64,000 nt of DNA from Aliiroseovarius sediminis (GTDB lineage: Bacteria; Pseudomonadota; Alphaproteobacteria; Rhodobacterales; Rhodobacteraceae), in contig NZ_JALBYP010000035.1 of NCBI RefSeq assembly GCF_022678485.1, positions 434,001 through 498,000 on the forward strand. Reading direction: 5' to 3'. The notes beneath the pieces were generated by a model. That model saw only the letters and a list, made by a program, of their open reading frames with translations. It searched no databases and was not told the DNA's origin. Positions 55,062-63,931 of this stretch are shown piece by piece (positions within the stretch are counted from its first letter, which is position 1; every line of letters begins with the position of its first letter). Position numbers and translations under genes: made by a program.

Positions 55062-55214
55062 CCCCAATTCCGTTATGAAGCCCACCAGAATCTTCCACCT
55101 GCTGCGCCGCCGCACGACTCCTTTCTGCAGGTGCAAAATAACCTTGCCAGCCAGTCAGTAATTTAATAACGATTGCAGTCGAGAAGTCGTAATATCCTTA
55201 CTGAAAGGTGCTGC

Positions 55215-56174
55215 ATGTCCTTCCGCATCCAACCCGCCGCCCCGGCCCGCCCCAACCGCTGCCAGTTGTTTGGCCCGGCCTCGAATACAAAATTGTTCGC
55301 GAAGATGGCGACATCGGCAGCGGACGTCATCAACATAGACCTTGAGGATAGCGTCGCACCCTCAGACAAGGATATGGCGCGCGCCAACGCGATCGAGGCG
55401 ATCAACACCGTCGACTGGGGCAACAAATACCTTTCGGTTCGCATTAACGGGCTGGACACGCCCTATTGGTATCGCGACGTGGTCGATCTGCTGGAACAGG
55501 CTGGCGGCCGTCTGGATCAGATCATGATCCCCAAAGTGGGCTGCGCCGAAGACATCTATGCCGTCGATGCACTGGTCACGGCGATTGAGCGCGCGAAAGG
55601 TCGAACCAAACCCATCAGCTTCGAGGTAATCATCGAAAGCGCCGCCGGCATCGCGCATGTCGAAGCAATCGCGGCAGCTTCACCACGCCTTCAAGCCATG
55701 TCGCTGGGCGCGGCTGACTTTGCCGCATCGATGGGAATGCAGACCACCGGGATCGGTGGGACGCAGGAAAACTACTACATGCTGCGCGATGGAGAAAAGC
55801 ACTGGTCCGATCCGTGGCATTGGGCACAAGCCGCCATTGTCGCGGCCTGTCGCACACACGGGGTTTTGCCGGTGGATGGACCTTTCGGCGACTTCTCGGA
55901 TGACGAGGGTTTCATCGCGCAGGCCAAACGTTCGGCCACTCTGGGGATGGTGGGCAAATGGGCCATTCACCCCAAGCAAATTGCACTTGCCAACGAGGTA
56001 TTCACCCCGTCAGACGAAGCCGTCGCCGAGGCCCGCGAAATTCTGGCAGCGATGGAAGAGGCCAAGAGCAAGGGCGAAGGCGCTACGGTTTACAAGGGTC
56101 GCCTAGTCGACATCGCGTCGATCAAGCAGGCCGAGGTGATCGTGGCGCAGGCCGAGTTGATCGCCAACAGCTGA
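55215..56174 (+). CDS. mcl1: L-malyl-CoA / beta-methylmalyl-CoA lyase
   Basis: A 319-residue CitE/HpcH-type lyase, close to the length of Rhodobacter Mcl1. The start SFRIQPAAPARPNRCQLFGP is the family's, with INIDLEDSVAP (Mg-binding), SFEVIIESAAGI and GADDFAASMG-type (LGAADFAASMG) loops. It cleaves (S)-malyl-CoA to glyoxylate and acetyl-CoA and acts in the ethylmalonyl-CoA pathway for acetate assimilation. The ATG at 55215 was chosen over an upstream extension without support. Confidence 0.93.
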   Translation: MSFRIQPAAPARPNRCQLFGPASNTKLFAKMATSAADVINIDLEDSVAPSDKDMARANAIEAINTVDWGNKYLSVRINGLDTPYWYRDVVDLLEQAGGRLDQIMIPKVGCAEDIYAVDALVTAIERAKGRTKPISFEVIIESAAGIAHVEAIAAASPRLQAMSLGAADFAASMGMQTTGIGGTQENYYMLRDGEKHWSDPWHWAQAAIVAACRTHGVLPVDGPFGDFSDDEGFIAQAKRSATLGMVGKWAIHPKQIALANEVFTPSDEAVAEAREILAAMEEAKSKGEGATVYKGRLVDIASIKQAEVIVAQAELIANS

Positions 56175-56400
56175 TTTTTTGCGTCATTCCAGAAAGTCCC
56201 CCCTCATGTGGGGCCTGTGTCTTTGGTGCGGACTGTCGCAGCGCAGGCAAACCAGTCGCATCGGAAACCGGCGCGGGTTGAGGGGGGTGGAAAATGCCCA
56301 CATCCCGCACCAATTTGCGCCGCGGAAATCAGAGCAACAGTTGTATTGCCGCGCCGCAAGCGGCATATAGCGGGGGACAGACACGCAATCAGGCTGACCT

Positions 56401-57366
56401 ATGACCAACTATCTTGAGTTCGAAAAACCGCTGGCAGAAATCGAAGGCAAAGCTGAAGAGCTGCGCGCCCTTGCCCGCGCCAATAAAGAGATGGACGTGG
56501 AAGGCGAAGCCGCCGCGCTGGACACCAAGGCCGGCACGCTGTTGAAAGAGCTTTACAAGGATATGTCGCCCTGGCGCAAATGCCAGGTTGCGCGCCATCC
56601 CGATCGCCCGAACTGCAAAGACTATATTGAGGCACTGTTTACCGAATACACCCCACTGGCCGGCGACCGGAACTTCGCTGACGACCATGCGGTGATGGGC
56701 GGTTTGGCCCGGCTTGACGACATTCCCGTTGTCGTGATCGGGCAGGAAAAGGGCAACGACACCAAATCACGCATTGAACGCAATTTCGGCATGGCGCGGC
56801 CCGAAGGCTATCGCAAGGCCATCCGCCTGATGGATCTGGCCGACCGTTTTGGCCTGCCCATCGTGATGTTGGTGGACACGCCCGGAGCGTATCCTGGCAA
56901 AGGCGCGGAAGAACGCGGCCAGGCCGAGGCGATCGCCCGGTCGACCGAACGCAGCCTGAATGTGAAATCGCCGGTAATCTCGGTCATCATTGGCGAGGGT
57001 GGTTCAGGTGGGGCGGTCGCCTTGGCCACCGCCAACACCGTGATGATGCTAGAGCATTCGATTTATTCGGTAATCAGCCCGGAAGGGTGCGCGTCAATCC
57101 TGTGGAAAGATGCCGAAAAGATGCGCGAAGCCGCCGAAGCCCTGCGCCTGACCGCGCAAGACCTGAAACAACTGGGTGTCATTGACCAGATCATCCCCGA
57201 ACCGCTGGGTGGCGCACAACGCGGGCGGGTTGATGCCATTCAAGCGGTTGGCAAGGCGATCGGAGCCGAGCTGAAATCGCTGAAAAAGCGCCATAAAGGC
57301 GACGCGCTGATGAAAGAGCGCCGCGAGAAGTTCCTGAAAATGGGTGAAAAAGGGCTGGCAGCCTAA
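56401..57366 (+). CDS. accA: Acetyl-CoA carboxylase carboxyltransferase alpha subunit
   Basis: A 321-residue partner of AccD. Standard marks: N-terminal [12 protein letters not shown] helix, [11 protein letters not shown], the crotonase core [32 protein letters not shown] and the oxyanion [12 protein letters not shown]. Acts in malonyl-CoA formation in the cytosol. The preceding 225 bases hold no gene; no convincing promoter was found in them. Confidence 0.95.
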   Translation: MTNYLEFEKPLAEIEGKAEELRALARANKEMDVEGEAAALDTKAGTLLKELYKDMSPWRKCQVARHPDRPNCKDYIEALFTEYTPLAGDRNFADDHAVMGGLARLDDIPVVVIGQEKGNDTKSRIERNFGMARPEGYRKAIRLMDLADRFGLPIVMLVDTPGAYPGKGAEERGQAEAIARSTERSLNVKSPVISVIIGEGGSGGAVALATANTVMMLEHSIYSVISPEGCASILWKDAEKMREAAEALRLTAQDLKQLGVIDQIIPEPLGGAQRGRVDAIQAVGKAIGAELKSLKKRHKGDALMKERREKFLKMGEKGLAA

Positions 57367-57392
57367 GCACGCCCACCGGACAGGAGGCCACC

Positions 57393-57731
57393 ATGGACTG
57401 GAAAGCATTTCTTGCCGATATTGAAGTCGGCACCAATCATCTTGCCAATGGTATCCCCGCAACGATGAAGGGTTTCGCGCAGATGGGCGCTGCTGCCAAA
57501 ACCGACGGTGCGCTAAGTGAAAAGACCAAGGAATTCATTGCGCTTGGCATCGCCATCTCGACCCGCTGCGACAGTTGCATCGGTTTTCATGTGCGATCAC
57601 TCGTGCGACTGGGCGCGACCCGCGACGAAATGAACGAGGCGCTGGCGATGGCGTCCTATATGGGCGGTGGCCCGTCGATTGCCTACAGCGCCAAGGCACG
57701 CGAAGCGTTCGACCAATTCAGCGCGGGTTAA
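57393..57731 (+). CDS. Carboxymuconolactone-decarboxylase-family (AhpD-like) protein
   Basis: A 112-residue helical protein. The CDSCIGFHVRSLV motif (CxxC plus His) near residue 61 shows a redox-active AhpD-type site, and MASYMGGGPSIAY ends the fold. GGAGG precedes the ATG. Starts 26 bases after accA. Likely a small thiol peroxidase component; substrate unknown. Confidence 0.88.
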   Translation: MDWKAFLADIEVGTNHLANGIPATMKGFAQMGAAAKTDGALSEKTKEFIALGIAISTRCDSCIGFHVRSLVRLGATRDEMNEALAMASYMGGGPSIAYSAKAREAFDQFSAG

Positions 57732-57743
57732 GGGCGCGGACTT

Positions 57744-58349
57744 TCACCACATGCTGGATTTTGCGCGGTCCGGCCATTCCTTATCATAGGTGGCCCCGTC
57801 AAAATCGTCCGCGGTCATTTCTTTGAGCATATCCCCCACCGTCGGCAGCCCGGCACTTTCATCGCCCGACGTCCACAAACCTGCGCGCAGTATTGCACGG
57901 CCGCATTGAGAGTAGATTTCGTGGACGCGGATCACGACAACCGTTCGAGGTTGCTTGCCGGCCTTCTGGAACCGGGCGCGCAAGGTGGCATCGGCAGTCA
58001 GGCGCGCTTCGCCATTCACGCGCACCACATTGTTTGACCCCGGCACCATGAACATCAGCGACACGCGTGGATCATTGACTATGTTGCGCAGACTGTCGAT
58101 CCGTTCATTGCCACGCCAATCGGGCAGAGCAAGGGTTTGCGCGTCAAGCTCCGCCACCACGGGTCCATCATCGCCGCGTGGACTGCCATCGGCGCCTTCC
58201 GGCCCCACGGTCGACAGAACACAGAAGCGCGAGGCCATGATCCAATCGCGGTAGGTCGGTGTCAGGTGATGCGACACCTTGATTTTGGAAGCTTCGCCGG
58301 GCGTGCCGTAAAGGGCTTCCAGATCTTTAATTGTGGTCAGATATTCCAT
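57744..58349 (-). CDS. Pyridoxamine 5'-phosphate oxidase-fold flavin protein
   Basis: A 201-residue split-barrel protein. The core SRFCVLSTVGPEGADGSPRGDDG (in parts) and NVVRVNGEARLTAD match the subgroup annotated as MSMEG_1061-like PPOX proteins. They bind FMN or F420 and reduce varied substrates; this is not the vitamin B6 enzyme PdxH. The start overlaps the end of the acyltransferase gene by 23 bases. Confidence 0.83.
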   Translation of the reverse strand: MEYLTTIKDLEALYGTPGEASKIKVSHHLTPTYRDWIMASRFCVLSTVGPEGADGSPRGDDGPVVAELDAQTLALPDWRGNERIDSLRNIVNDPRVSLMFMVPGSNNVVRVNGEARLTADATLRARFQKAGKQPRTVVVIRVHEIYSQCGRAILRAGLWTSGDESAGLPTVGDMLKEMTADDFDGATYDKEWPDRAKSSMW

Positions 58350-59082
58350 CGTGCTTCACCTCAAGCCCCGCCTCTTTCATCAGGGCGTTTGATCCAGTTT
58401 CGATCACATCTTCCAACTGTTTCATGAACAAGGCCAGTTTCAACCCTGGCTCGATCTGCGGGTGAAATTCAACCACGGCAAGGCCAGGATGGCGCATGAT
58501 CCCATGACGCTTCCAAAACACGCCTACATTGGTCGAGGCTGGTACACAGGGTTGCCCTGTCTCACGATAGAGGACTCCTGTCCCGATCTTATATGGCTTG
58601 GCCTCTCCCGCCGCGACGCGCGTGCCTTGGGGAAAGATGATCAGCTGACCGGGCAGCGCCGCGCCCGTTTTCACATCCGCCATCATCTGCTTGATCGCCG
58701 TGCCACGTTTACCACGATCAACGGCCACGCACCCGATGCGTTGCGCGTAATATCCCAGGATCGGGGCCCATTTCAGTTGCTTCTTCATGATGAATTTCGG
58801 GCGTGGCACGGCCGAGGTAATCATAATAATGTCCAGAAAGCTCTGGTGTTTTGACGCGATAATCACCTCGTCAGTTGGCGGAGCGCCCCGGATTTCAGTA
58901 CGCAACCCAATCATCCAACCCGCCGTCCAACGCACCCAGCGGCAATAGGTATGAATGGCCGAAAACGCGTAATCGCGATTTACCATGGCAAGCGGCGTGA
59001 AGAACACCGCCAGCACCGCCATCATCAGATACATCTGCATGATGAAAAACAGTGATCGAAGCCATTGGATCGCGTCACGCAT
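58327..59082 (-). CDS. plsC: 1-acylglycerol-3-phosphate O-acyltransferase
   Basis: A 251-residue inner-membrane acyltransferase. One or two N-terminal membrane segments (about 13-35) precede the catalytic KHQSFLD (HX4D) and the FPQGTRV block, then the V-P-AST motif. It forms phosphatidic acid from lysophosphatidate. The ATG at 59082 overlaps the ftsX stop by one base, so it follows ftsEX in a coupled transcript. Confidence 0.92.
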   Translation of the reverse strand: MRDAIQWLRSLFFIMQMYLMMAVLAVFFTPLAMVNRDYAFSAIHTYCRWVRWTAGWMIGLRTEIRGAPPTDEVIIASKHQSFLDIIMITSAVPRPKFIMKKQLKWAPILGYYAQRIGCVAVDRGKRGTAIKQMMADVKTGAALPGQLIIFPQGTRVAAGEAKPYKIGTGVLYRETGQPCVPASTNVGVFWKRHGIMRHPGLAVVEFHPQIEPGLKLALFMKQLEDVIETGSNALMKEAGLEVKHDGISDHN

Positions 59083-59987
59083 CAACGTTTCTCCTGCAAG
59101 ACGTTTTTGGCTGTTTGGCGAGTCGCAAGAAAGGCGACAAGTGCTGCAAACAACGGGATCAACGCCGGCCACAGCCATTCCCACCGTTGGAATCCGATCC
59201 CGGTCAAGAAATTTCCTTGGTCCCCAACCGATGGCATCAGAAAAATGGCCAGAGCACCCAACGTTGTGCCCACGACAGCCCCGCCCAGCGCGCGCAGGGT
59301 ATAGCGGCGGACGAAGGCACGGGTGATATAGTTGTCTTGAGCGCCAACAAGACGCAAGACGCGGATGACCTGTTCATTGGCGGACAGCGCAGCAGATGCT
59401 GCCAGCGTGATCACCACCCCTGCCAGCGCCGTGATCAACACGATGGCAACCAGACCCAATGCGCGCAGGCGGGTCGCCGCCCGCACCAGCGGTTCACGCC
59501 ATCGAGCGTGATCGTCAAGAATGGCGCCGGGCGCTTCGCCCGCCAGTCGCGCGCGCAGCCCTTCGGGGTCGAAACCTTCGGCATCCTCGATCACCTCGAC
59601 CAGTTTCGGGATAGGCAATTGATCCAACGGCAGGTCAGGCCCGAACCACGGCGCGAGCAAGGCGCGTTGTTCGTCATCGCTTAGGGGCCGCGCGTCTTTC
59701 ACGCCGGGGGTCGTGGCCAGCACCTCCATCACGGCAAGCACCTGTGCATCCATTTGATCCAAGGGCGCAGTGATGCGGATGGTCGAGCTTTTCGCAAGCG
59801 CGTCGCCCCAGCTGTCCGCCAAACGGCCCGTTGCCAAAGACAACGCCAAGGCAAACACCGCCAGAAACGCCATCGACGCGGCCGCAAACACGGTCAGCCG
59901 GGCGGTATAACCTGTCGGCGGAACGACCCGGTCGGCCTGCGCATCACCGGCCAGAAAATGCATCAACGTGCTGAGCCGCGCTTTCAT
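59082..59987 (-). CDS. ftsX: Cell division protein FtsX
   Basis: A 301-residue permease-like protein. A first membrane segment near 29-50, a periplasmic domain of about 110 residues with the acidic linker PGVKDARPLSDDEQRALLAP, and three C-terminal segments (about 167-190, 220-245, 265-290) match FtsX. With FtsE it controls murein hydrolases at the septum. The periplasmic domain is the site for an EnvC-like partner. The ATG at 59987 overlaps ftsE by four bases. Confidence 0.92.
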   Translation of the reverse strand: MKARLSTLMHFLAGDAQADRVVPPTGYTARLTVFAAASMAFLAVFALALSLATGRLADSWGDALAKSSTIRITAPLDQMDAQVLAVMEVLATTPGVKDARPLSDDEQRALLAPWFGPDLPLDQLPIPKLVEVIEDAEGFDPEGLRARLAGEAPGAILDDHARWREPLVRAATRLRALGLVAIVLITALAGVVITLAASAALSANEQVIRVLRLVGAQDNYITRAFVRRYTLRALGGAVVGTTLGALAIFLMPSVGDQGNFLTGIGFQRWEWLWPALIPLFAALVAFLATRQTAKNVLQEKR

Positions 59988-60658
59988 AGGTCCGCTCCTG
60001 CCTGGTGAACATTTTTGTTCGAAATCCGCAAGACCCGCGCCTGCACCTGCGCTTTGGCAGACCGGATCAGGTTCATGTCGTGGGTGGCGATCAGGACGGT
60101 CTTGCCCATGCGGTTCAGCTCGACCAGAAGCGTCAGCAGCCTGAGCGACATTTCCCAATCCACGTTGCCAGTGGGCTCGTCCGCCAGAATGACGTCGGGC
60201 GACATCACCACGGCGCGGGCCAGGGCCGCACGCTGTCGTTCGCCGCCGGAAAGCTGGGGCGGCTTGGCGTCGCGCTGCGTGGACAGACCGACCCAAGCCA
60301 GCAGATCGTCCAATTCGGACGGGTCGGCAAGACTGCGGCCCGACACGGTCAGGGGCAGCGATACATTCTCGGCCACACTGAGGTGATCGAGGAACTGGCA
60401 ATCCTGATGCACCACACCAATCCGGCGACGGGCCTTGGCCACATCGTCACGCGACATTTGCTGCGCATCACGATCGAACAGCGACACCCTTCCTTTCGTG
60501 GCGATCAGCGCGCCGTAGCACAGCTTGATCAATGTGGTTTTGCCAGCCCCCGATGGCCCGGTCAGGAAGTGAAAAGACCCCGGCGCCAGTTGCAGTGAGA
60601 TGTCCGATAAAAGGGTCGTATCCCCGTATCCATAGGACACTTGTTCCAGCTCGATCAC
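59984..60658 (-). CDS. ftsE: Cell division ATP-binding protein FtsE
   Basis: A 224-residue ABC ATPase: Walker A GPSGAGKTT (about 36-44), signature LSGGERQR, Walker B VILADEPTG and the H-loop LIATHD. Starts at GTG with GAGGA four bases upstream. Partner of FtsX. Divergent from the zinc-ribbon gene with about 157 bases between. Confidence 0.94.
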   Translation of the reverse strand: MIELEQVSYGYGDTTLLSDISLQLAPGSFHFLTGPSGAGKTTLIKLCYGALIATKGRVSLFDRDAQQMSRDDVAKARRRIGVVHQDCQFLDHLSVAENVSLPLTVSGRSLADPSELDDLLAWVGLSTQRDAKPPQLSGGERQRAALARAVVMSPDVILADEPTGNVDWEMSLRLLTLLVELNRMGKTVLIATHDMNLIRSAKAQVQARVLRISNKNVHQAGADL

Positions 60659-60815
60659 GCGCGGTCCTCGCTTCTTGTTTGGCGACCGTTTTGCCTCAGC
60701 CTTGCATTTGTTTCAATGCAGAGCTTGCAATGGTTTGATTTTCGAGGTGAAACTGACATATTGATCCGGTAACGGCAGGAAAACCCCGCGAAGCGTCGGG
60801 GATCGAGGGAATAGT

Positions 60816-61712
60816 ATGCGTCTGGTTTGCCCGAATTGCGGCGCTCAGTACGAGGTGGATGATCGTGTGATGCCCGAAACTGGGCGTGACGTACAATGTT
60901 CGAACTGCGGACATGCGTGGTTCCAGGTGCCTCCTAGTGTCGAATCGAAAGAAGTTGAGCCTCAGGAAGAAGATGTCGCAACCCCATCGCCATTCGACGA
61001 TATAGAAGATATCGACGAAGACGACGCAGGTGAAAAGGATACCGAAACATCCGTCAGTCCCGATGCGCTGGATGAAGAAGCCTCTGTCGATGAGTCGGTC
61101 GATGATGATGATGACGACAATGACGGGGCCGATGCGCCTGCCGCCATGCCTGCACGGCAGTTGGACGACAATGTGCGCAGCATTCTTCACGAAGAAGCCG
61201 AACGCGAACGCTCCGCCCGTGAAGAAGACCGCGAGGCGCTTGAGACCCAGACTGACCTTGGTCTTGACGAAGCGCCCGGCCCAACAGAGGACGAGGCCGC
61301 GCGCGATACTGCGACAGGCCAATCCGGCGATGGGTCGGACAATGGGGATGATCAACCGCTGGCCCCGGACGAGATGAAAGGTCGCAACGTTCTGCCGGAT
61401 ATCGAGGAGATTAACTCGACCCTCGATGCGCCGGACGGGCAAGCCGCCGTTGCAACGCCTGAACCTGATACAGACGCGACGCCCGGCACGACGGGATTTC
61501 GTCGCGGGTTCATACTTGTGATTGTTATCGCCTGCCTGTTGGCAATTCTTTACATTTTCGCACCTGTGATCGCGGAACGCGTCCCGGCCCTTGAGCCGTT
61601 CTTGGAGCAATTCGTAGATCTAGCCGACCGGGTCCGCATCGGGGTTGAGGAAACCATGAGCGCGGCTGTCGAGAAGATGCAAGGACTGCTTGACCAACCC
61701 GATAACGGTTAA
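60816..61712 (+). CDS. Zinc-ribbon membrane protein with acidic middle
   Basis: A 298-residue protein. The MJ0042-type zinc finger is at the very start (CPNCGAQYEV, then CSNCGHAW, with the pairs of Cys). Residues about 45-225 are strongly acidic and low in complexity (runs of Asp and Glu, e.g. DDDDDDN). One membrane segment follows (about 229-252) and an approximately 45-residue C-terminal helix. It recalls the zinc-ribbon proteins conserved beside ftsE in Rhodobacterales, function unknown. Confidence 0.8.
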   Translation: MRLVCPNCGAQYEVDDRVMPETGRDVQCSNCGHAWFQVPPSVESKEVEPQEEDVATPSPFDDIEDIDEDDAGEKDTETSVSPDALDEEASVDESVDDDDDDNDGADAPAAMPARQLDDNVRSILHEEAERERSAREEDREALETQTDLGLDEAPGPTEDEAARDTATGQSGDGSDNGDDQPLAPDEMKGRNVLPDIEEINSTLDAPDGQAAVATPEPDTDATPGTTGFRRGFILVIVIACLLAILYIFAPVIAERVPALEPFLEQFVDLADRVRIGVEETMSAAVEKMQGLLDQPDNG

Positions 61713-61965
61713 TGAAAACACACCGACTGGCCGCTGTCGCGTAGGCGCGGGATCTGTTGCTTCGGAAAGTTCCCGATGCGGCCAATACGCGATCACCCAT
61801 AAAGCGCTGGTCAACTGGGTAAGAAATCCAAGGGCCAGGCCGCATATCGCAGGCATCAAAAGACATCCGGATACTACTTTTTCAAGAGGCTCTCGGATCA
61901 ACCGCTCACCCCCCAGATACAACCGGGGGATGGGGGTATATTAGAACACTTGGGCGGCGCGGTGA

Positions 61966-62379
61966 TCAATCACGCGTTCGCTGAACATGCACCGCGCAGC
62001 GGCAATGGCGCACCACCCGCGCAGCGGTCGAACCAAGGAAAAAATCGCTCAAACCGGGTTTGTGCGAACCGATCACGACGCAATCAAAGTCATGCTCGTG
62101 CGCATAGTCGATGATCGTGCGTGCTGTATGCCCCGACAGAAGAACCGGCTTCACGCCATCCATTCCTGCGGTTTTCTGCTTCAAGATATCGCGGGCGTTG
62201 TCCAGCCCGGCTTGTATGACATCGTCATTCAGATAGGCGCTGACGGACGCATGCGGGGCTTCGTGCACATGCAGCGCGGTGATTGCGCCGCCATCGGCCA
62301 TCAAGCTGCGTGCAATTTCCAGCGTTTCGGGCGAGATGCCGTGGTCCAACGCCATCGGGACCAGAATCTTCTTATACAT
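61966..62379 (-). CDS. Universal stress protein (UspA family)
   Basis: A 137-residue UspA fold: ILVPMALDH at the start, LHVHEAP and the ATP-binding VVIGSHKPGLSDFFLGSTAARVVRH with the G-X2-G-X9-G(S/T) motif. Such proteins are made in starvation and oxidative stress. RBS GGAAAGAGGA precedes the ATG at 62379. Confidence 0.9.
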   Translation of the reverse strand: MYKKILVPMALDHGISPETLEIARSLMADGGAITALHVHEAPHASVSAYLNDDVIQAGLDNARDILKQKTAGMDGVKPVLLSGHTARTIIDYAHEHDFDCVVIGSHKPGLSDFFLGSTAARVVRHCRCAVHVQRTRD

Positions 62380-62514
62380 GGGTTCCTCTTTCCATCATGT
62401 TGTACCGTTGGGTAACGAAACGGATTAACCGCTCCGTGCCTTGATGCCCGCCCTATGGCACAGATCAGGCGATTGTGCACCATGATGCGCATCATACGGA
62501 CAGCTTTTTCGGGG

Positions 62515-63759
62515 TTAGTCACGCAAAAGGCCCGGCAGATGATCGGTCATGCGGGACAATGTGGGAATCAAGGGAAAAAGGCTGGCTTGGACCGAATGAT
62601 AGATGTCTGGCTTTCCCATGAATTGGGTTGCTGTGGGCTGGCCTTGGCTGTCGATTTCAGGATACCAACCGCCCCTGTCGTGATCCATGAAATGTTCGTC
62701 TGCAAACTGCCACAGGCGGGCATACCAATCACGTTGCGCACTCGATCCGCCCAGTTTCAGAAAACTGGCAAGAACGCCAATTGCCTCGGTCACAGGCCAC
62801 CAGTAACGATCACAGATGGCGGGTGATCCATCAAAATCCAGCGTATAAAACAGCCCGCCCTTCTGTTGATCCCATGCATCTGTCAATGCCTGCTCGGTCA
62901 AAGTCCAGGCGGCATCCCGCGAGGCATCATCGGGTCGCCCGCTAAGGTCCCAGTATTGCAACAATAGTCGGGCCAGCTCGAACGAGTGACCGGGCGTGGT
63001 GCCCGCAGGGCGAAACATGGGGTTGCCCGCGTAATCACGGTCGACCTGCCAATCGCCGGTGTAATGTTCAGGCAACCGCCAGTTTTCAAGCGGGGCAATT
63101 TTGCCAACAAAAAAATCCAAAATGCGCCCGGCCTGCTGTCGATACCGTTCCCGACCGGTCGCTTCATAGGCGGTCAATAGGGCCTCGACCCCATGCATGT
63201 TTGCATTCATCCCGCGATAGGTCGAAAACGGCGACCAGTCGCGCGCCCATTCGTCGGCAAACAGCCCGGCGTCATCCTTCCAATAATGCCGTTCAAGAAT
63301 AGCGGTCACATCGTCCAACAATCTGTCCGCATCTGAGTGTCCGGCCAGTTTTGCACTGGCACCGGCCAGCAGAACAAAGACATGCCCATAGGCCAGCTTG
63401 CGCCCGTTCGTGACCTTGGGGCCATTCAGCGCCCACAGATATCCGCCATGATCACAGTCGCGATGATGCCCCCACAGATAAGCCATACCGTGATCGATTA
63501 TCGCCTCACAACCCGGCACCCCGGCAAGTTTGCCCAAAGCATAGGAATGAACCAGCCGCGTTGTGGTATGCAGCTCTTGCACATCGGTCTTCAGCGGCTG
63601 GCCGTCATGGTCAAGCAAATGATACCCGTCGCGCGATCGCGAACTGGCCTTGAAAAACGCAAACTGTCGCCGGGCGTCGGCACGAAGCCAGTCGCGGTGC
63701 TCTGCCGTATTGAACTGGTGGCGCGGGGCGGGTGGTCGCGCGGGATCATATGCTGTCAT
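62515..63759 (-). CDS. AGE-family sugar isomerase/epimerase
   Basis: A 414-residue (alpha/alpha)6-barrel protein of the N-acylglucosamine 2-epimerase family. The markers are YRGMNANMHGVEALL with the barrel His, GHSFELARLLL, and CDRYWWPVTEAIG. Related enzymes are YihS-type (mannose or sulfoquinovose) isomerases and cellobiose 2-epimerases. Divergent from a sugar kinase gene, which argues for mannose-to-fructose isomerisation followed by phosphorylation. The ATG at 63759 follows an in-frame TTG. Confidence 0.85.
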   Translation of the reverse strand: MTAYDPARPPAPRHQFNTAEHRDWLRADARRQFAFFKASSRSRDGYHLLDHDGQPLKTDVQELHTTTRLVHSYALGKLAGVPGCEAIIDHGMAYLWGHHRDCDHGGYLWALNGPKVTNGRKLAYGHVFVLLAGASAKLAGHSDADRLLDDVTAILERHYWKDDAGLFADEWARDWSPFSTYRGMNANMHGVEALLTAYEATGRERYRQQAGRILDFFVGKIAPLENWRLPEHYTGDWQVDRDYAGNPMFRPAGTTPGHSFELARLLLQYWDLSGRPDDASRDAAWTLTEQALTDAWDQQKGGLFYTLDFDGSPAICDRYWWPVTEAIGVLASFLKLGGSSAQRDWYARLWQFADEHFMDHDRGGWYPEIDSQGQPTATQFMGKPDIYHSVQASLFPLIPTLSRMTDHLPGLLRD

Positions 63760-63931
63760 CAAAGAACCTTGTGGGGATTTCAGGCTAGAAGCATTTCCGG
63801 TTTGATTTGCGTTATAGCCTTAGCCTACTTGCCCCATCCATCCAATCCGGATCGAACCGGCGGTGCGCGGCGTTGACACACAGCCGAATTTCAGCGTTAA
63901 AACAACCCATCCCAACCGGAAGGTTTGACAG

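Noticed and set aside
56175-56400. Interval between mcl1 and accA
   Set aside because: Searched for a small RNA or riboswitch; found only a G-rich run near 56278-56293 and weak hairpins, not enough to call a feature.
61713-61965. Short frames between the zinc-ribbon and universal stress genes
   Set aside because: Several overlapping frames on both strands, none with a ribosome site or recognisable motif; I see nothing firm in this stretch.
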